DNA of 64,000 nucleotides from contig NC_092579.1 in NCBI RefSeq assembly GCF_037975245.1, positions 5,073,501 to 5,137,500 on the forward strand, in the 5' to 3' direction. Position 1 is the first letter of the stretch; every line of letters starts with the position of its first letter. Below the pieces are notes generated by a model. It worked only from the letters and a program-made list of their open reading frames with translations, made no database searches and had not been told where the DNA came from. The stretch is from Apostichopus japonicus (Eukaryota > Echinodermata > Holothuroidea > Aspidochirotida > Stichopodidae). Positions 13,201 through 28,200 of the stretch are shown in pieces. The translations under genes and the position numbers were made by a program.

Positions 13201-16200
13201 TTGGGCCACTAAGTGGACCTCAAAGTAAATCAATGTGTTATAGTTTGATGCCTGTGTCTGATTCTTAAGGGCTTCATCAAAGCAGAATTCCTGGTATTAC
13301 AGTATGCTAGAAGTGGAAAAGCAACTTCAGATTTCCTTTTTATCTTGACGGTTTATCTCTATTCCTCTCTAGTACTTTGCTACCTTAATACTTACGGTAA
13401 ACATAGCGTCAAGCAACTTTGCATCCTATTAAGGTATTAGTCGTTACGTTAAAAAATTCAACAAAAGCCTTAAAGAAACTGTGTTTGTTATTGACTGATG
13501 CTGTTCAATGGAGTCAATAGAGTACATCACACATGTTTCTGCTGTGTAACTTTTGCTGCACACAGCCCTTCCGGCAATGGCCTTTTACTCTAGTTATGCA
13601 CAGTAGTTTTCTCTCAGATGTACCTTTCCATGTTTCTTACATTGGTGTGAAATAACAATCAATTAGAGACACTTTATAGAAATATGAAAGGATTGTGGCC
13701 ACTCGATTTGGTCATGTGACCTTCTCTGTAGTCTTGTTCACATCAGGTGGTCTCTATTCAGGTCGAGTGGACCCCGCGGCTGGCGACTTGGGGATTAGAA
13801 GAATTGCATATTTGAGTTAAAGGCTAATCTGGGAGGATTTAAAAGGGCAAAGGGCCTGCAAAAAAATGTGATGAGGTCGCAGAAAGCCCAGTTTGTGCTG
13901 ATTTTGAATGCAAATTGATTTTAATGGCAGTTTAATATCAAAGTTCAATATTTTCTTTGACTGTTATTATCAGTCAATTAAAATTTTTCCCTGGAGACTG
14001 TGAGTTTGAAATGTGTGTAGCTGGGAGAGAATTAAAATTGATGGACCTTTAAAGGTGTCCATCATTCTTAGTGATGGGGAGGCGGAGTTGGAGGAGGTTG
14101 GTAAAGTACCTTGAAAATATTGTATGCACAGAAAATAACCCAAGTCAGAGCTACCACAGTGGGTTGTAAGGCATAAAATAATAATGTTGTATCCCTAATA
14201 AAAGAAAATGTGATTTTTCTCTCTTCCTCAAGGGTATCGAGTATTTGATTGAAAATGGCCTCCTGGTGGAGAAACCAGAAGAGGTTGCAGCATTCCTCTT
14301 CAAGGGAGAAGGTTTAAACAAGACAGCCATTGGGGACTACCTGGGAATAGGGTAATTCAATTCATTTAAATTTCGTGAATGTTATCAGTAAGCTTTGATG
14401 TCTGCAACAGGAGAGCATGAAGTGCACAGTCAACGACATTAGAGAGGGGTTGGGAGGTGGGGGAGGGGGTGTTGGGGGGGCTGTTGGTACTTGGTAATTC
14501 TTTGAAGTTTTCTTATATATAGACATGAAGCGATTGATTCACAGAGTTGGAGGAGTTTGAAGACAATATTTAAGTCTTTGTTAATATCATCTTGAAGATG
14601 GAAACAAGTTTACGACGCCAGCAAAGTGAAAATTATTTACCTCGTTATTCAATGACGGTCATAGAATTTAAATATTCATATTATGGATGGGGTTTATTGC
14701 GATCCTAACGGAAAATGTCTTTGAGCAAAACAATGTTCGAAGTTAGATTTGAATAGATAAGCTAGTTTATGTATGTCGTTATGTCATCATGGGGTCAATG
14801 AGATTAAGAAAATCATAGAAAAGGACAAAAAAAACTGCTTTAAGGGAAACAGCATTGGTCCAGAAATGTTTGCAGGCTCAAAATTGCCAAAAGGTGCCTC
14901 TGATCAGAAAAGACACAATTAGATGTCTCCTCGTGGATAAAATGCAGTTCAAAGTGCATATTTGGGTGATAATACTGAAGACCTTACAGATATATATTTT
15001 TCCTGTCGGCCTTAGGTACAGTAGTCAAAAAGATTACTATATTAGTCAAACACACCACTTGAGCTACAGAGGTGTTCTTGTATAGCTATGTCAAGCTTAA
15101 CCTAACTCCTTTGAGGAGTTCCTTTCCTTTCCTTTTCATATATAGAAAGGATTTCATTGTTTTAGAAGTCTCTCCCTGTCTCAGAATTTTTGACAGGTTG
15201 AATCCAGCAGCTCTCTTGAAGTTTATTTCTTATTTTTAAAGTGGATGGTTGAATCTCTCATATTTCCTGTTTGACATTGTTAGAGCAGATGATAGATGGC
15301 TTCCATGACTTGTTTTCACTATCATTGAACTTCAACAATCAGACTATAGTGTATGTTTAGAAATTGACTTTATCTTTTCTTTTAAAAAAAAAAAAGATTT
15401 GGTGTCAGACATTTATGATGTGAAGAGAAATGGATTCAAAGGACTTTGAATTTGTCTTGTTTTTATGTTGTAAGGCAAGAAGTCTGTTTGTGGATATTGT
15501 CTTCCCAAGAGGGTTAGGTGTTTTGAGGGAAGAACTGTTTCCAAGGGTTGAAAAATTCTTTTTTCTTTACAAACTTTTCATACAAATTTTGAGGATTTAA
15601 TAGATGTCACAGAGAAAGCTTTCTTGTCGAAAGGGCTGGGGTCGAACTCTATCAGATGTGTGCTTAAAAAGATCGTATTGCGATTTTCAATTGATATGAA
15701 CTCTCATAGAACTGAGTGAAGATGTCATGCCATATCAGCGGTTATACAACACCTAATTATATTCGGGCCATGTGATTGGTCAATTGCTCGTCGATTGCAT
15801 GCAAAATCCGCTCTATTGCACGCTATGATGATAGAACCATGCGTTATACTCTTTTGATAGCACTTTTTTCAATGGTAAGAGATCAAGAGAAACCTGTCTG
15901 TTCAATACAATCTGTAGTATGGGTGCATTTTACATCCAATAATATCCAAATTTGAAGGTGTTGTATAATACAAATAATGCATGGTTTCCATTCGTGCAAT
16001 AGTGCAAATATTTCATTCGTTGAAAGATGTAATTTGTTCCATGGCAACTCGGCTGTGCCTCGTTGAATGGAACATTCCATCTTTCAACTCATGAAATATT
16101 TGCACTATTGCACCCAAAACCATTCATTATTTGTATACTCTCAGGCGAAAAACATGATTTGAATATGTCACGCATACCCTGGAAAAGATTTTGCAATTTG

Positions 16201-19200
16201 TTTCAGTTACATGGTCAGGCTCACAGTGTTTCCTAAAATTTTCTTTTAACCATCTCTTCCAGCGCCCCACCCGCCCCCTCACCCCCTCACCCCCACCCTG
16301 TAAATCACTTCCATATGTGTGCAAAATCCAATGCCCTAAAATAAATGAAGAAAAAATCTTCTCTCAGACACAGATTTCACATCACTCTTGATTATCTTTA
16401 AATGTTATAGTTTACAAGTGTGATTACTTTAGATTCTTTCAGACAATTTATCTCCGACCGGTACATGTATCACTGTGGCTAATTGAAAGCAATTTAGCGT
16501 ATCATTAGCTGAAGACAATATTTGTTAGAGTAAATTGAAAGCAATCAAGGAGGGGTAGTGGTTATATCCGTTCATCATGGATTAGTTTAGTACAAGGGAT
16601 AGACATAAGGGTAATTCCACAAGGCTTTGTACAAGTGTCTATGTACTGTGTTGAATGTGTCATGTCAGCACAGGAGAGAGCAGATCTATGGAAACTGATT
16701 CTATTGAGGTATTCATGCTGACGCAGCTGGGTCAGCATCATGTGGAAAAAATGGGATCATGTGTTACAATGAACTTTTACTCTCCATGTCTAACCACAAA
16801 AATACTGTTATACTGCAAGCTAACATCAACAAAGATTACCACATAAGGGCAAGTGTAACAGGAATGTTTTGTCTAAAGGGGGATGTTTCTTTTAAATAGT
16901 TCATAGTTTGCTTTTAACTGTACATAACAGAAAGTAGTCATTTGAGCTCTTACATTTATAAATATAAACTTCTCGGGGCCAAATGGGACAGTAACCTCAG
17001 ATTGTTGTACTAATGGTCACACAACTTCTACCACAAACTTTGATAAAATCTGTTTGAAAATTTGAAGAAAACAAAATATATGAAAACTTTTCAGTAGAGG
17101 TTAGGGTTTTATTATTATTTTTTTTTTTGGGGGGGGGTTTAGTAGTTTTTGTTCTTTGTATGTTTCAATTGGTCAACTTTTTCAGGGGGAGAGAAAGGGG
17201 GGGTGGAGGCAGGGAGGGGGTAGGAGATATGTTTGGAGGTGCTTGTAGCATTTTGCAGGATGACAATGTTGATAATAAATTCTTTTAGAATACATTTTCA
17301 GTGTATTTCAGTATCATCCAAGAGTTACAAGTACTGTATTCTGATTCATAGCTCATTCAACATAGCGTTCTGAAAAATGTATCATATTGTCAGTTTCCTG
17401 TTTTGTTGTAGAAAAAATGCAGATTATAGCATTTGACGAGTAATATTGTTTGATTTTTTTTTTTTTTTTTGTCAAAAGAATTCTTGGCAAACTTGAATCC
17501 TGGGCGTTGTATTTATCTGAGCTGTTATCCAACTCTATTCGTTTGTGAAAAGTAAATATTTTATGTTTACCTTTCATTACTTTGTTTGTTACTTTCTGTT
17601 TGTTTTGCAGGAAAGAATTCAATAACAAAGTCATGGATGCATTTGTTGCTTTGCATGAATTCAAAAACATGATTTTGGTCCAAGCTTTAAGGTATGTATA
17701 ATTAATATCCATTCTAACTTTTTGTTTAATAGATAAGATAACCTTTTCTGTCCGTCCCTGCTATACCCTCGTTCTTTATCACAATCCCATCCCATCCTCC
17801 TTGCCTACCTTCCCATTCCTGCTCCCTCCCCGTTCCTGCCCCCTCTCCATTCCTACCCCCTCCAATCCTTCCCCCTCCCATCCCCCCATCCCTGTCCCCT
17901 CAAATCCCTACCACCTCCCATTCCTACCCCCTCCCATTCCTTCCCCTTCCCCATCCCTTCCTGCTTCCTATCCCTCTCCCCTACCATCCCTGCCCCTCCC
18001 ACTCCTCCCCTCCCTATCCCATCCCTTCCCCACCCATCCCTTCCCCATCCCTTCCTGCTTCCTATCCCTCTCCCCTACCATCCCTGCCCCTCCCACTCCT
18101 CCCCTCCCTATCCCTTCCCCACCCATTCCTTCCTCGTCCACATCCCTTCCCCATTCCTTCCCTCCAGCTTCCATTACACACCCGGTAAGATCTTGATACG
18201 GTTCAATTAATTGGAATAACAAATGCACTAGCTTTATGTAACTTTGGTTGTGCACTCATGTTTGGATGTTACTTTAAAACCAGCTGTCAGTATCAAAACA
18301 GACTGGTTTGGGTTGATTTTGATCAAGTTTTGAGCAAGTATTTAGAACTGAAATCCCACAATGTCAGTTATTAGCTTGGTTGGGGCAGACTCATTAGGTT
18401 AACTACTAAAACTACTGCCCAAACCAAACTTTTATGGTAGTTTTGTGCTAGTTATCTTTGCTTTGTTTTGATATCATGGATTGATTAACTGCTGCTAAGC
18501 AGAATGGCTCTGTTTGAAATTCCAACCCAGCCATTCAGAAATGAAAAACTGTGACACATGACCAACTGATTATTTTTTGGGCACTTAAAAAAGAAAATAC
18601 AGTCAACAACTGGAGTGTTTATCTTCAAAAATGATCGAGCTTGTATGGAATTGTCCTGAGGACATTCCTTTGATACTCAATGGTTTTGCTAGATCTGTAA
18701 ACTTCATGAATATTCATAGAGTGCTTGTAAAACACATTAATATGTACATGGTTACCTTGTCTTAAGAAACAAATTTCAAGATTTTGCCAATTGAGCCTGA
18801 AAAGAAAGGCTCATAACACTTAGTTGTTGTTTTAAGCTGAACTTGATGTTTAGAGGAATAGATTTAACAGTGTAAGATTCACACAAGCTTTTCATAAGAT
18901 GACAAATAAATCCTGTGGGCCTCGTCGGTATTTATAATTCTGGATGTGAATGATTGAGCATTTGTACCTTACCCAGCCTCAAAACCTGTTGTAACCGATG
19001 AAGAACTTTTTCTCGTTTTAGCGGAGAGTGTCGTTGACAAGTGTTGAGGGCTGAGGTCATTTACATATTGTTTACTTCAAACGTAACAATTCATTTCCTG
19101 TTTCAGACAATTTTTATGGAGCTTTCGTCTTCCGGGAGAGGCCCAGAAGATTGATAGGATGATGGAATGCTTTGCCAAACGCTACTGTGAATCTAACACA

Positions 19201-22200
19201 GGAGTTTTTGAGTCTACAGGTGGGTAGCTTTGACATCAGTTAGCAGCTTATAGGAGTATGAGGAAGGGAAGGTACTCATAAGGACATTTTGTCAAGAGAA
19301 AGGCTATGAGGGTTAAATCATGTATCCCTCTTCGTAGATCCAGTTTACCCTCAGGTTCTTTAGCCTATTGATATGCTCGAAAGTTTATTTTAATGCTAAG
19401 TCACTTGACCACCCCTGTGCAATTGCCCCCCCCCCACACCAACCCCTCTCCCCTCAAGGGAATTGGAACAGTATTGGACTATAATAACTACTGTACTTCC
19501 TGGTAACCTTGTCACAGCTTGCTACAGCTTCAGAAAAATTCTAGATGAGTGCTGTTATTATCCGACAAGGCTAAGAAGCTTTTCTGGCCCTCTGAAGAGA
19601 CATCAACCAAATATTACAATTTAAAACTTAATCTTTAAAGCATTGTTCAATGTGCAAGATTTAAAAGTATCGTCATGGCTACTTGCCCTACCATCCAATC
19701 TGCTGTCTGTTAAAACACAAACATGCAATGATCTCTGTGTGTGTTCATCTCAGAGAATGTGCAGTGATGACAAAACAGAATGCATGATACACAGTCTCCT
19801 TCAATGTGTGGTTCCTTAAGACTCTTTCCATACACAACCTACAGTACTCATCAATAAATGTCTCTGCAGCCCAGTGAGAAAAAAGACCACAATATGCACG
19901 TCACAAAAACACTAGGAAATTAGTAACATATTGAGACAGGTTTCCCCTACTGGCTACAGTACTGTAACTTATTAGTTACAATCCAGGCCTGTTTATTGAC
20001 TAAAACAGATATCCTGGGCTTTCTAGAGTGACAGATCAAACATTTCTACCCACGGTCTGCTAGGTTTTTTGAAAGGAATAATCAATTCGTTTTTAAGAAA
20101 TTTTTCCTTGGTTGCTAGGGTGATGGGAGTATTTTCTTTTTGATGTGTTTTATATTACGTTTCTTGTCTTCATGGGTAATTACATTAAGTTGTCTGTCTG
20201 CTTGCGCACATAGGGGACCTCTAGGCTTTGTATTGTACAAATACTGTATGTGTTATTTGAGGGTATTTGCATGTCATTAATGGTATGGAGAGTATAAAAT
20301 GTCCGATCCATTTCGTTTTCTAATAGAGAGAAATTTGCTTCCGAGGAGGCGAGTAATGGGAGAAAATTGATGTTGTCGGTTCGTCTCAGCATCCTCAGGG
20401 CAGTTGTCAGTTTCAGTTTGTGTTGAATGCAATGTTGGGAATCTCTGAGACGGGGGAATATTACGATCAAAATGAGTAATGAATGAGAAAGAGGGGGTTA
20501 GGAGGGGAGGGGAATCGGGAGGGGAATCGGGAGGGGGGAGGAATTTCAACAATTTGAAGGAAGTGGGGAGTATAACAGGGAATGGTACTTTTCCTGCAAA
20601 GTTTGCAAGAAGTTATATCTCTACAGTACCTCCACTACATTTTGCTTTTAATACACATCTTCTCCCTGGACGGTACATTCTGATCTAATAGTGAGTGACA
20701 GCTAAACACCACGCAACTGCTCTTATCATCCCACCTATATTTGCATGGAAGACGTTAAATTCCAGAATAATGAAGAAATATTGTTTTTAGTGTGAAAATT
20801 TGTTCATAATATTACAAAACTAAGAAAAAGCAAAGTGAAATGTCTTGTTTTGTGTGAATTATTCAGACATAAAATTTATTTATTTCTTTTTTTTCTTTTT
20901 CTAGATACCTGTTATGTGCTGTCCTTCTCTGTCATCATGCTGAACACCAGCCTCCACAACCCAAACGTGAGAGAAAAGCCAGACCTGGAGAGATTTGTGA
21001 TCATGAATAAGGGCATCAACGAGGGGGGCGACCTACCCAGAGATCTCTTGAAGGTAGAAGCCATGACCCACCCCTCCATACTTCATAATCTGTTACGGCA
21101 TCTCTTACCTAAATATAAATCAATTTAAGCCTAAGGAAGAACATCTTACTGACTTGACTAAAGTAGCATTTGCATCAATACCCTGCAAAGAGATATGTGA
21201 CTCCGTATAGTAAGCAGAGGTGATTCCCCCCCCCCCACCCAACCCCCCCATCCTCCTATGCATTTCTACCACGTTTTTTTCCTTCTCCCCATCCAAACAT
21301 GTACACACCATTAGTTAGTTATCATCACAACTGTTCCTGAAGCACAAAATTCTTTGTGTGGAATGATTTTAAGAACAAACACTTAGTTAAGTTATGCTCT
21401 GTGTATCCTCTTATACAATTCACATATATGTTTCGTTAGTGCGGTACTTTAACTGAGGCTGTTTCTAAAATTGAAACATCATCTCATAATGGAGACAGTT
21501 TGTCTCAGTGGACTGGGTATATTTTTTGGTCAGCCCAAAGCATATGGTTTCTCTGAGGATTTGTAACCTTTAACATGTGTCTGAACTTTTTTTTAATGTG
21601 AAGTGAATGCACTTTTTAACTGTCCTTGATATTGTTAGCCTTATCTGCCTTGGCATATGGTATGGAATCTTCATTGATATTTACTTTATAGAATATCCAA
21701 GCCATTGTATGTAGGGACTCACCTAAAGCACATGTAGCTTTGTATGCCAGTTAGGAGAAATTTGTCCTGTTAGCCAAGAAATCAAGTAAAGTTCTAGACA
21801 AATGCTTCCAACCAATTCCATTTGGGGAACGCATTGGCCAGGTGTAATAGCTACAGAGAACAATGAATCATTTCAGAAAAGAAAAAAATCCATGATGTTT
21901 TACAATTCTCTACTGTTAGAATTATCATTCGCTTGAGAAACTAACTAAAATATGTCAAGTGGAACTCTGTTTTGTGTATGTGCGTGTGTGCGTGTGTGTG
22001 TGTGTGTGTAAGGGTTACATGGAATGAGTAATAAAGTAATTTCATTATATCTCCAGCTGCTCATTCATGACAATGATCTTTTCTTTCATGGGTCTGTTCC
22101 AATTATGTTGCCCGTAACTTCACGAGTGTCTTTTTAATATTGTTCCGTGTTGCGTGTAGAGCCTGTACGATAGCATCAAGAGCGAACCGTTCAAGATTCC

Positions 22201-25200
22201 CGAGGACGACGGCAATGATTTGACGCACACCTTCTTCAATCCAGACAAGGAAGGCTGGCTGTGGAAGCAAGGTATGTTGTTTGCGTATCTGATTCAATGT
22301 GGCTGCATGCAGTCTTGTTTTGTCCCGCTTTTGCTCGTGGAAAGACTGGAAAGTGTTGCAGAATGATGGAGAGCTGAGGTCAGGCAAGGGAAGCAGTAAT
22401 CAGGAAATAGATCTTACTTACATATCAGAGGCCAAAACACTTTATTTAAGTCCTCCTGGTAAAAGATGGACACTCGTGATGATGTGAAAAATTATGAGAA
22501 AGATGTGGAGGGTCCATTCTCATTATATGAACAATGGTGTTCATGAAATTGTGGCTAGTGAATGATTGTCCTCTATGCTAAGCGTGTAGATGCAGCCTAT
22601 CCCAAAAAATCTGATTTCAAGCCCCTCCCATTGCCCACTCCATCACACCTCATCTTAAAAGCCCCCTCCCCCCTCCTTTTTTCTTTTTTGCATTTTCACC
22701 AGTTCTCTCTTTTTTTTGTGTCTCTTTTTCTTTCTTTCTTTTGTGGAAATCATGAGCCAGTGGCTTCAGATTTAATTACTGCGAAGATATTTCTTCTCAG
22801 CATATGACATATCAGCAATTTACTCAGGTATTCTAAGAATTACTGAAGTGTCACAGTGTTACCCTTAAGCTTTCTGGCATTCTCTTTGTGTAAAACTAAA
22901 AAGTAAAGCCTACTGTCTTACCAACTTGCATTTGAAATCATCAAACCAAACCAAAGCATTACAAGTTAAATACATTAATCTTGACAAAGAGAGGATTTAC
23001 ACTTCATTCCCCCCAAGTTTTTCCTCAGAATGTTGAGTCATTTATCAGATTCACCGTTGGTCTAACTTCCTTCCATGTTATTTTGGTGTTACGGAAGTTT
23101 GCGGTGAATCATTCTGAACTGCAGGGGTTGTGTAAACCTTTTTAACTTAATAAATTATCAATTGCAGGAAGTCAACTTTCTCTTTTAATAATGACATCCC
23201 ATCATAAAGAAACAGAGAACCATATAGAAAAGTAAAAGTGTTCACATCCTGATCTCTGATAGTAGATTATATCAAAGTGGGCTTCGTATTCTTTAATATC
23301 TGTCAACCCCCCCCCCCACTTCTTTTTCACTGGATTTGAAAATTCTATCAATCTAGCATGTGCAAAGTGTATCATGTTCCTCTTTCATGCACTTTTATAA
23401 AGCCTGTAGCTTGATTTATATTTCAAAATATTTTGACCGCATCTGATGGCTTTGGTCATGGTTGTGATATCTTTGTAAATTTTTTCAAACTTAGACAAAC
23501 ACAGTTCTGGTTCTGTCTTGGGTGGGGAAGGGCAGAGGGGGGGTGGGTTAGAAAGGAGGGAATGGATTACCACTAATGGATTATTTAGTTGGAATGAAAT
23601 GCCAAAAATCTTGATTCAATCTATTGATTTTGGCCAAATACCTTGAATGATTTGTGGTCACATCTAAACTCAAACATTAATAATAGACTGAATGGAATCA
23701 AACTGATTATAAAAAAATGCACATTTCTGCTAGAATTAATTTGTTTAGAACTAATTTTTTCAAAAAATTTATTTGACTTATTTTATGAATAAAATGAGAG
23801 AAGACAAGTGTCAAGAAACTTGTGTCAATGAAAGATCTTACAAAATAATAAAACCGGGGTTGGGGACCAATTTAAAAAAGAAGTTCATCAAAATACCAAA
23901 TAGGATCAGTGTATTATCACTTGCTGATAGGCTGTGCAACTTTGTAAACATTTAAAAAAAGTTCAAACATCTTGTTCAGATTGTTTAAATTCGACAGATT
24001 TCTGTGGTCGTTCCGTTCTGGATAGATCCAAGAATGAAAATGATTCTTCTGCATTCCGATAATGTTCATTTCAAACTAGTTGCACAAAATTTTGATGGAA
24101 ATATGGAGTAATTTGAAAAGCTATAATGAGTTATGAGAATGTGTATTATGAGGTATTTATCAGGATGCGTATTATAAGAACGTGTGTTATGAGGGTGTGT
24201 ATTATGAGGTGTGTATAATAAGGATGTGATATGAGGACGTATATTATGAGGATGTGTATTATAAGGACGTGTGTTATGAGGGTGTGTATTGGTGTGTATT
24301 ATAAGAACGTGTGTTATGAGGATGTGTATTATGAGGTGTGTATTACAAGGATATGATATGAGGATGTGTATCATGAGGGTGTGTATTATGAGGATGTGTG
24401 TTATGAGGGTGTGTATTGGTGTGTATTATAAGAACGTGTGTTATGAGGGTGTATATTATGAGGTGTGTATTACAAGGATGTGATATGAGGATGTGTATCA
24501 TGAGGGTGTGTATTATGAGGACGTGTGTTATGAGGGTATGTAGTATGAGGTGTGTATTATAAGGATGTGATATGAGGACGTATATTATGAGGATGTGTAT
24601 TTTGAGGACATGTGTTATGAGGGTGTGTATTGGTGTGTATTATAAGAACGTGTGTTATGAGGGTGTGTATTATGAGGTGTGTATTATAAGGATGTGATAT
24701 GAGGACGTATATTATGAGGATGTGTATTATGAGGACATGTGTTATGAGGGTGTGTATTGGTGTGTATTATAAGAAAGTGTGTTATGAGGATGTGTATTAT
24801 GAGGTGTGTATTATAAGGATGTGATATGAGGATGTATATTATGAGGATGTGTATTATGAGGGTGTGTATTGGTGTGTATTATAAGAACGTGTGTTACGAG
24901 GGTGTACATTATGAGGTGTGTATTATAAGGACGTGATATTAGGATGTGTATCATGAGGGTGTGTATTATGAGGACATGTGTTATGAGGGTGTGTATTATG
25001 AGGTGTGTATTATAAGGATGTGATATGAGGACATATATTATGAGGGTGTGTATTATGAAGATGTGTATTATGAGGACGTGTGTTATGAGGGTGTGTGTTA
25101 TGAGGACATGTGTTAAAAGGGTTTGTTGTTATGCAGCCATAATATCTATGAAAAGGGAGAAGAAGTGAAAGTTTGGTAGCAAAGTTGTAGTAGTCTAGCA

Positions 25201-28200
25201 AAAAGATAAAATCAATTTGTCATTTCTAAATTTCAGGGATTTTTTTCTTTTTTTCCCCTCTTTGGCATTTCACCTACAAACTGTGTCATAATACCAAGAG
25301 GTGAACACTCATGCTTTACCATTTCCTGTTTCACCAGCCATGTCCGGCTAGAAGAATATTGTTTTAACCAAGAAGGCATCCTCTTGGTCCTGATAGGAAG
25401 AAAAGATTCTTATCCAAAAACCAAAAAAAAAAAAGCCTGTGAACAAAAAAGTAAATTTCCCTGCCAGATCGAACTTCTTTTAGCTGAAAAAATGTTATTA
25501 ATAATAAATAATAAAATAATTTAGAAAATCTATAACTTTGTCAGTGTCCAATGATCTACTTAGCAAAAAGTCCTTTCTAAATTTACTGTTTATTTAGATT
25601 TTCTTATGGTTTTTACTTGCTTTCTGTTTTGTATGTTTTGTTTTGTTTTATTCTTTAATTCCCATTTGATTTCAAAGTCTAAAATATATGAATATTTAAA
25701 AAAGTTTGATGCATTTACACTTTAATATTTATTTTTCACTTTTATATTCACTGCACCAGAAGAATGATGTTTTTTGTGTTCGTGCCTATTATTTACAATT
25801 CAGAAATGTTTTTTATTTTTATTTGAGGGAGGAGGAAAGCATTGAATCCCCATCCCCTTCCCCCCCCCCTCACAGCTCTAGATCAGTAGTATCTGTATAC
25901 TAATTCTGAACAACTCTTGTCAAATTTCTAGTTGCAGTAGATAAGTTGAAAAAGTCAGGCAAACTGGCACATTTTGGAAAATGAGCTCACATTCATGAAA
26001 ATTATGCTGTATTCTTTTTTTAGTTTAATGAAAAGGAAGTTTTCAATCTCATGTAGATATGAAATAATCTGGCATTTGAGACATGCACTGAAAACTGATT
26101 TTTATGAAGTTTTGAAACATTTCCATAGAAATAACAAATTAATGATGACATTTATTTAGCCCCCCTTCCCCTCCCCCCCCCACACTCACACTCAAGAAGT
26201 AGCATCTTGATGTGTATCATTACGAACAAACATTAAAAAATTTCTAAAAAATTATTTTCTTCCAGTAATCTTCACTATTGTGATTGTTGTATGTAGGATG
26301 CGATGCCACATAGATTAATATATGTCATATTGCATGTTTTATGTTAAGTCTGACAATCAGGGTGTCCATTCGTACCTCTGCTATTCGATTTTATCTGGAT
26401 TATGTAATCGTCTACATTTGTCAGATAAAAATCAATTGAAAAAAAAACTTGAATATATCCTGACTATGTTCAATGTAACCAATTCTGTTTTCTTTTCTCT
26501 GCCATTTTGATGTATGTGATGGTTTGGTTTCCACCTTATAGGAGGTTAGTTTACAAGCCTAGCACCTTTCAGTTTTGCATTTTGGTTCTGCATGGGTTCA
26601 CTGACTGACCTTATGCTTTTTTTATTGACCTTTTGATGACCTCTGACCCTAATTTTGAATCAGTGTCTTCTGACTACACTTGTCTCCTTTTCATATCTTC
26701 CCTCTTTTTTTTCTCTTTTCGAGTGCATCTTGAAATGTTTGTCAGTTTTCTTTTTTGATATGCTCCTGCTGTTCTTTGTCCTAACTCTCTCAAGCATTTT
26801 GTCATAAAAAAGGAAAACAAACGTAGAAAGCTATTGACTTCAAAACAAACTTTTTTTTTGCTTTCATTGGATGCTTGTAACACATCAGCTACAAATAAAC
26901 AAGAGGCTGCAACCTTTATCGACCTTACCGTTTGTCTCAGGATGTTTTTTTAGTCCTTCATTTACCAGTCTTCTCGTTAATCTACTTTATAGAACGAAAA
27001 ATCTTTTGGTATGCTATTGAGATAATTCATTACTTCTGTCGCTCTTGCAGTCTAATTCCATTCAAAATGTTCTCCAGTTCCAAACTAATAAAGAGAACTC
27101 AAGAAACTTTAATTCCAGTGAATGATGGTTTGTTTTCTGTTTGCTTTTGCCAATCAGAGGCAAACTTTTTATTCACTTAAAAAAAAGAAGGAGAATATTG
27201 CCAACCATGTCCTACGTTCCTTTTATTTCAGGTGTTTTGAAAGATCAAGATTTTAGCAGTTCTGTTAGTGATTTAAGTAAGCTTACAAAGTTACAGAAAC
27301 CTGTCAGCTTTAGCAAACATAGCCATAGATTTTGTAACCATCTTATGGTAAATTATTCACAATCGTTTCAAGTGATTTTGGCGAATATGTCGGAGTGTGA
27401 AATCGATCACTTAAGACATCTCTTTCAATCAAACTTCCCTAGAACTTTTTACCTTTAAACAAGTCTTTAAGATTGTTTTGAATTGGATAATCGGATATTA
27501 CCAGTCGGGAGAATTAGATGTCTTGATGGGATTTTCTTTGCTGGTATCTTTTTGACTGACATTTGCAAAATAACACTTCCTCTTAAAGTAATGTGAGAAA
27601 GCAGTTTTCTTCTTAATGTTTCATCAACTTGCACCCTTTTAACCGTCTTAAAAATGAGGACCGGGAAAGTTTTCGTGAATTGGTTTTTAATGTCGTTCGC
27701 TAAATCGTGTAATTTATTCGTCAAAGCTGAAATCTTGTGAAAACGTTTGTTTGGTGTGAAAGTCAATTTTTCGTTATGTCAGTCAGTAATAAGTTCAACT
27801 CGTTGCTACTAATTAAATTAAAAGAACGTGGACTAATACAATTAAATTATCTTGAACTATAATTAAGAATAGCTTACTAACTAATAGTCTAGAGACATTT
27901 GCAATTTGGACACATTAAAATAGGAAATGAAATGGTTCTTTGATGGTTGATTTAATTTATTCATCTTTGCAAGAGTTAGCTGACAGGATTTCCCAATTGC
28001 AGCACTTTACGATGACATACATCGCCAGTTGTGTTACCATTGTGCCTATAGGGTTTCTGTCATTAGGTGCAGATCCCTTGTGAAGAACTCAAGACACTTG
28101 TTAGCAAATCGCTTCAGATTGGTTCCCCAGTTGAGTCCAAGCCAAGCGTCAAACTAATTTTATCCTACTGTAAGCTATTTTATCCTAAGCTATTATGTCC

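Larger units (their letters stand above)
14352..20904. other. CYTH: Cytohesin introns between the Sec7 exons
   Basis: Besides the exons at 17611-17691 and 19107-19219, this stretch holds the foldback element, the pyrimidine tract, the G-rich tract at 20498 and G runs near 14450-14480. No further gene is seen. Confidence 0.6.

Noticed and set aside
17801-18255. Open frames of 131 codons (+, Pro/Ser-rich) and 95 codons (-, Gly-rich)
   Set aside because: Low-complexity pyrimidine tract in an intron, with no domain or splice support.
24066-25201. His/Asn/Thr-rich and Met/Arg/Cys-rich open frames
   Set aside because: Products of the 1-kb minisatellite, not genes.
27141-27458. 105-codon frame in the largest cytohesin intron
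   Set aside because: No domain or motif recognised and composition like the surrounding intron.
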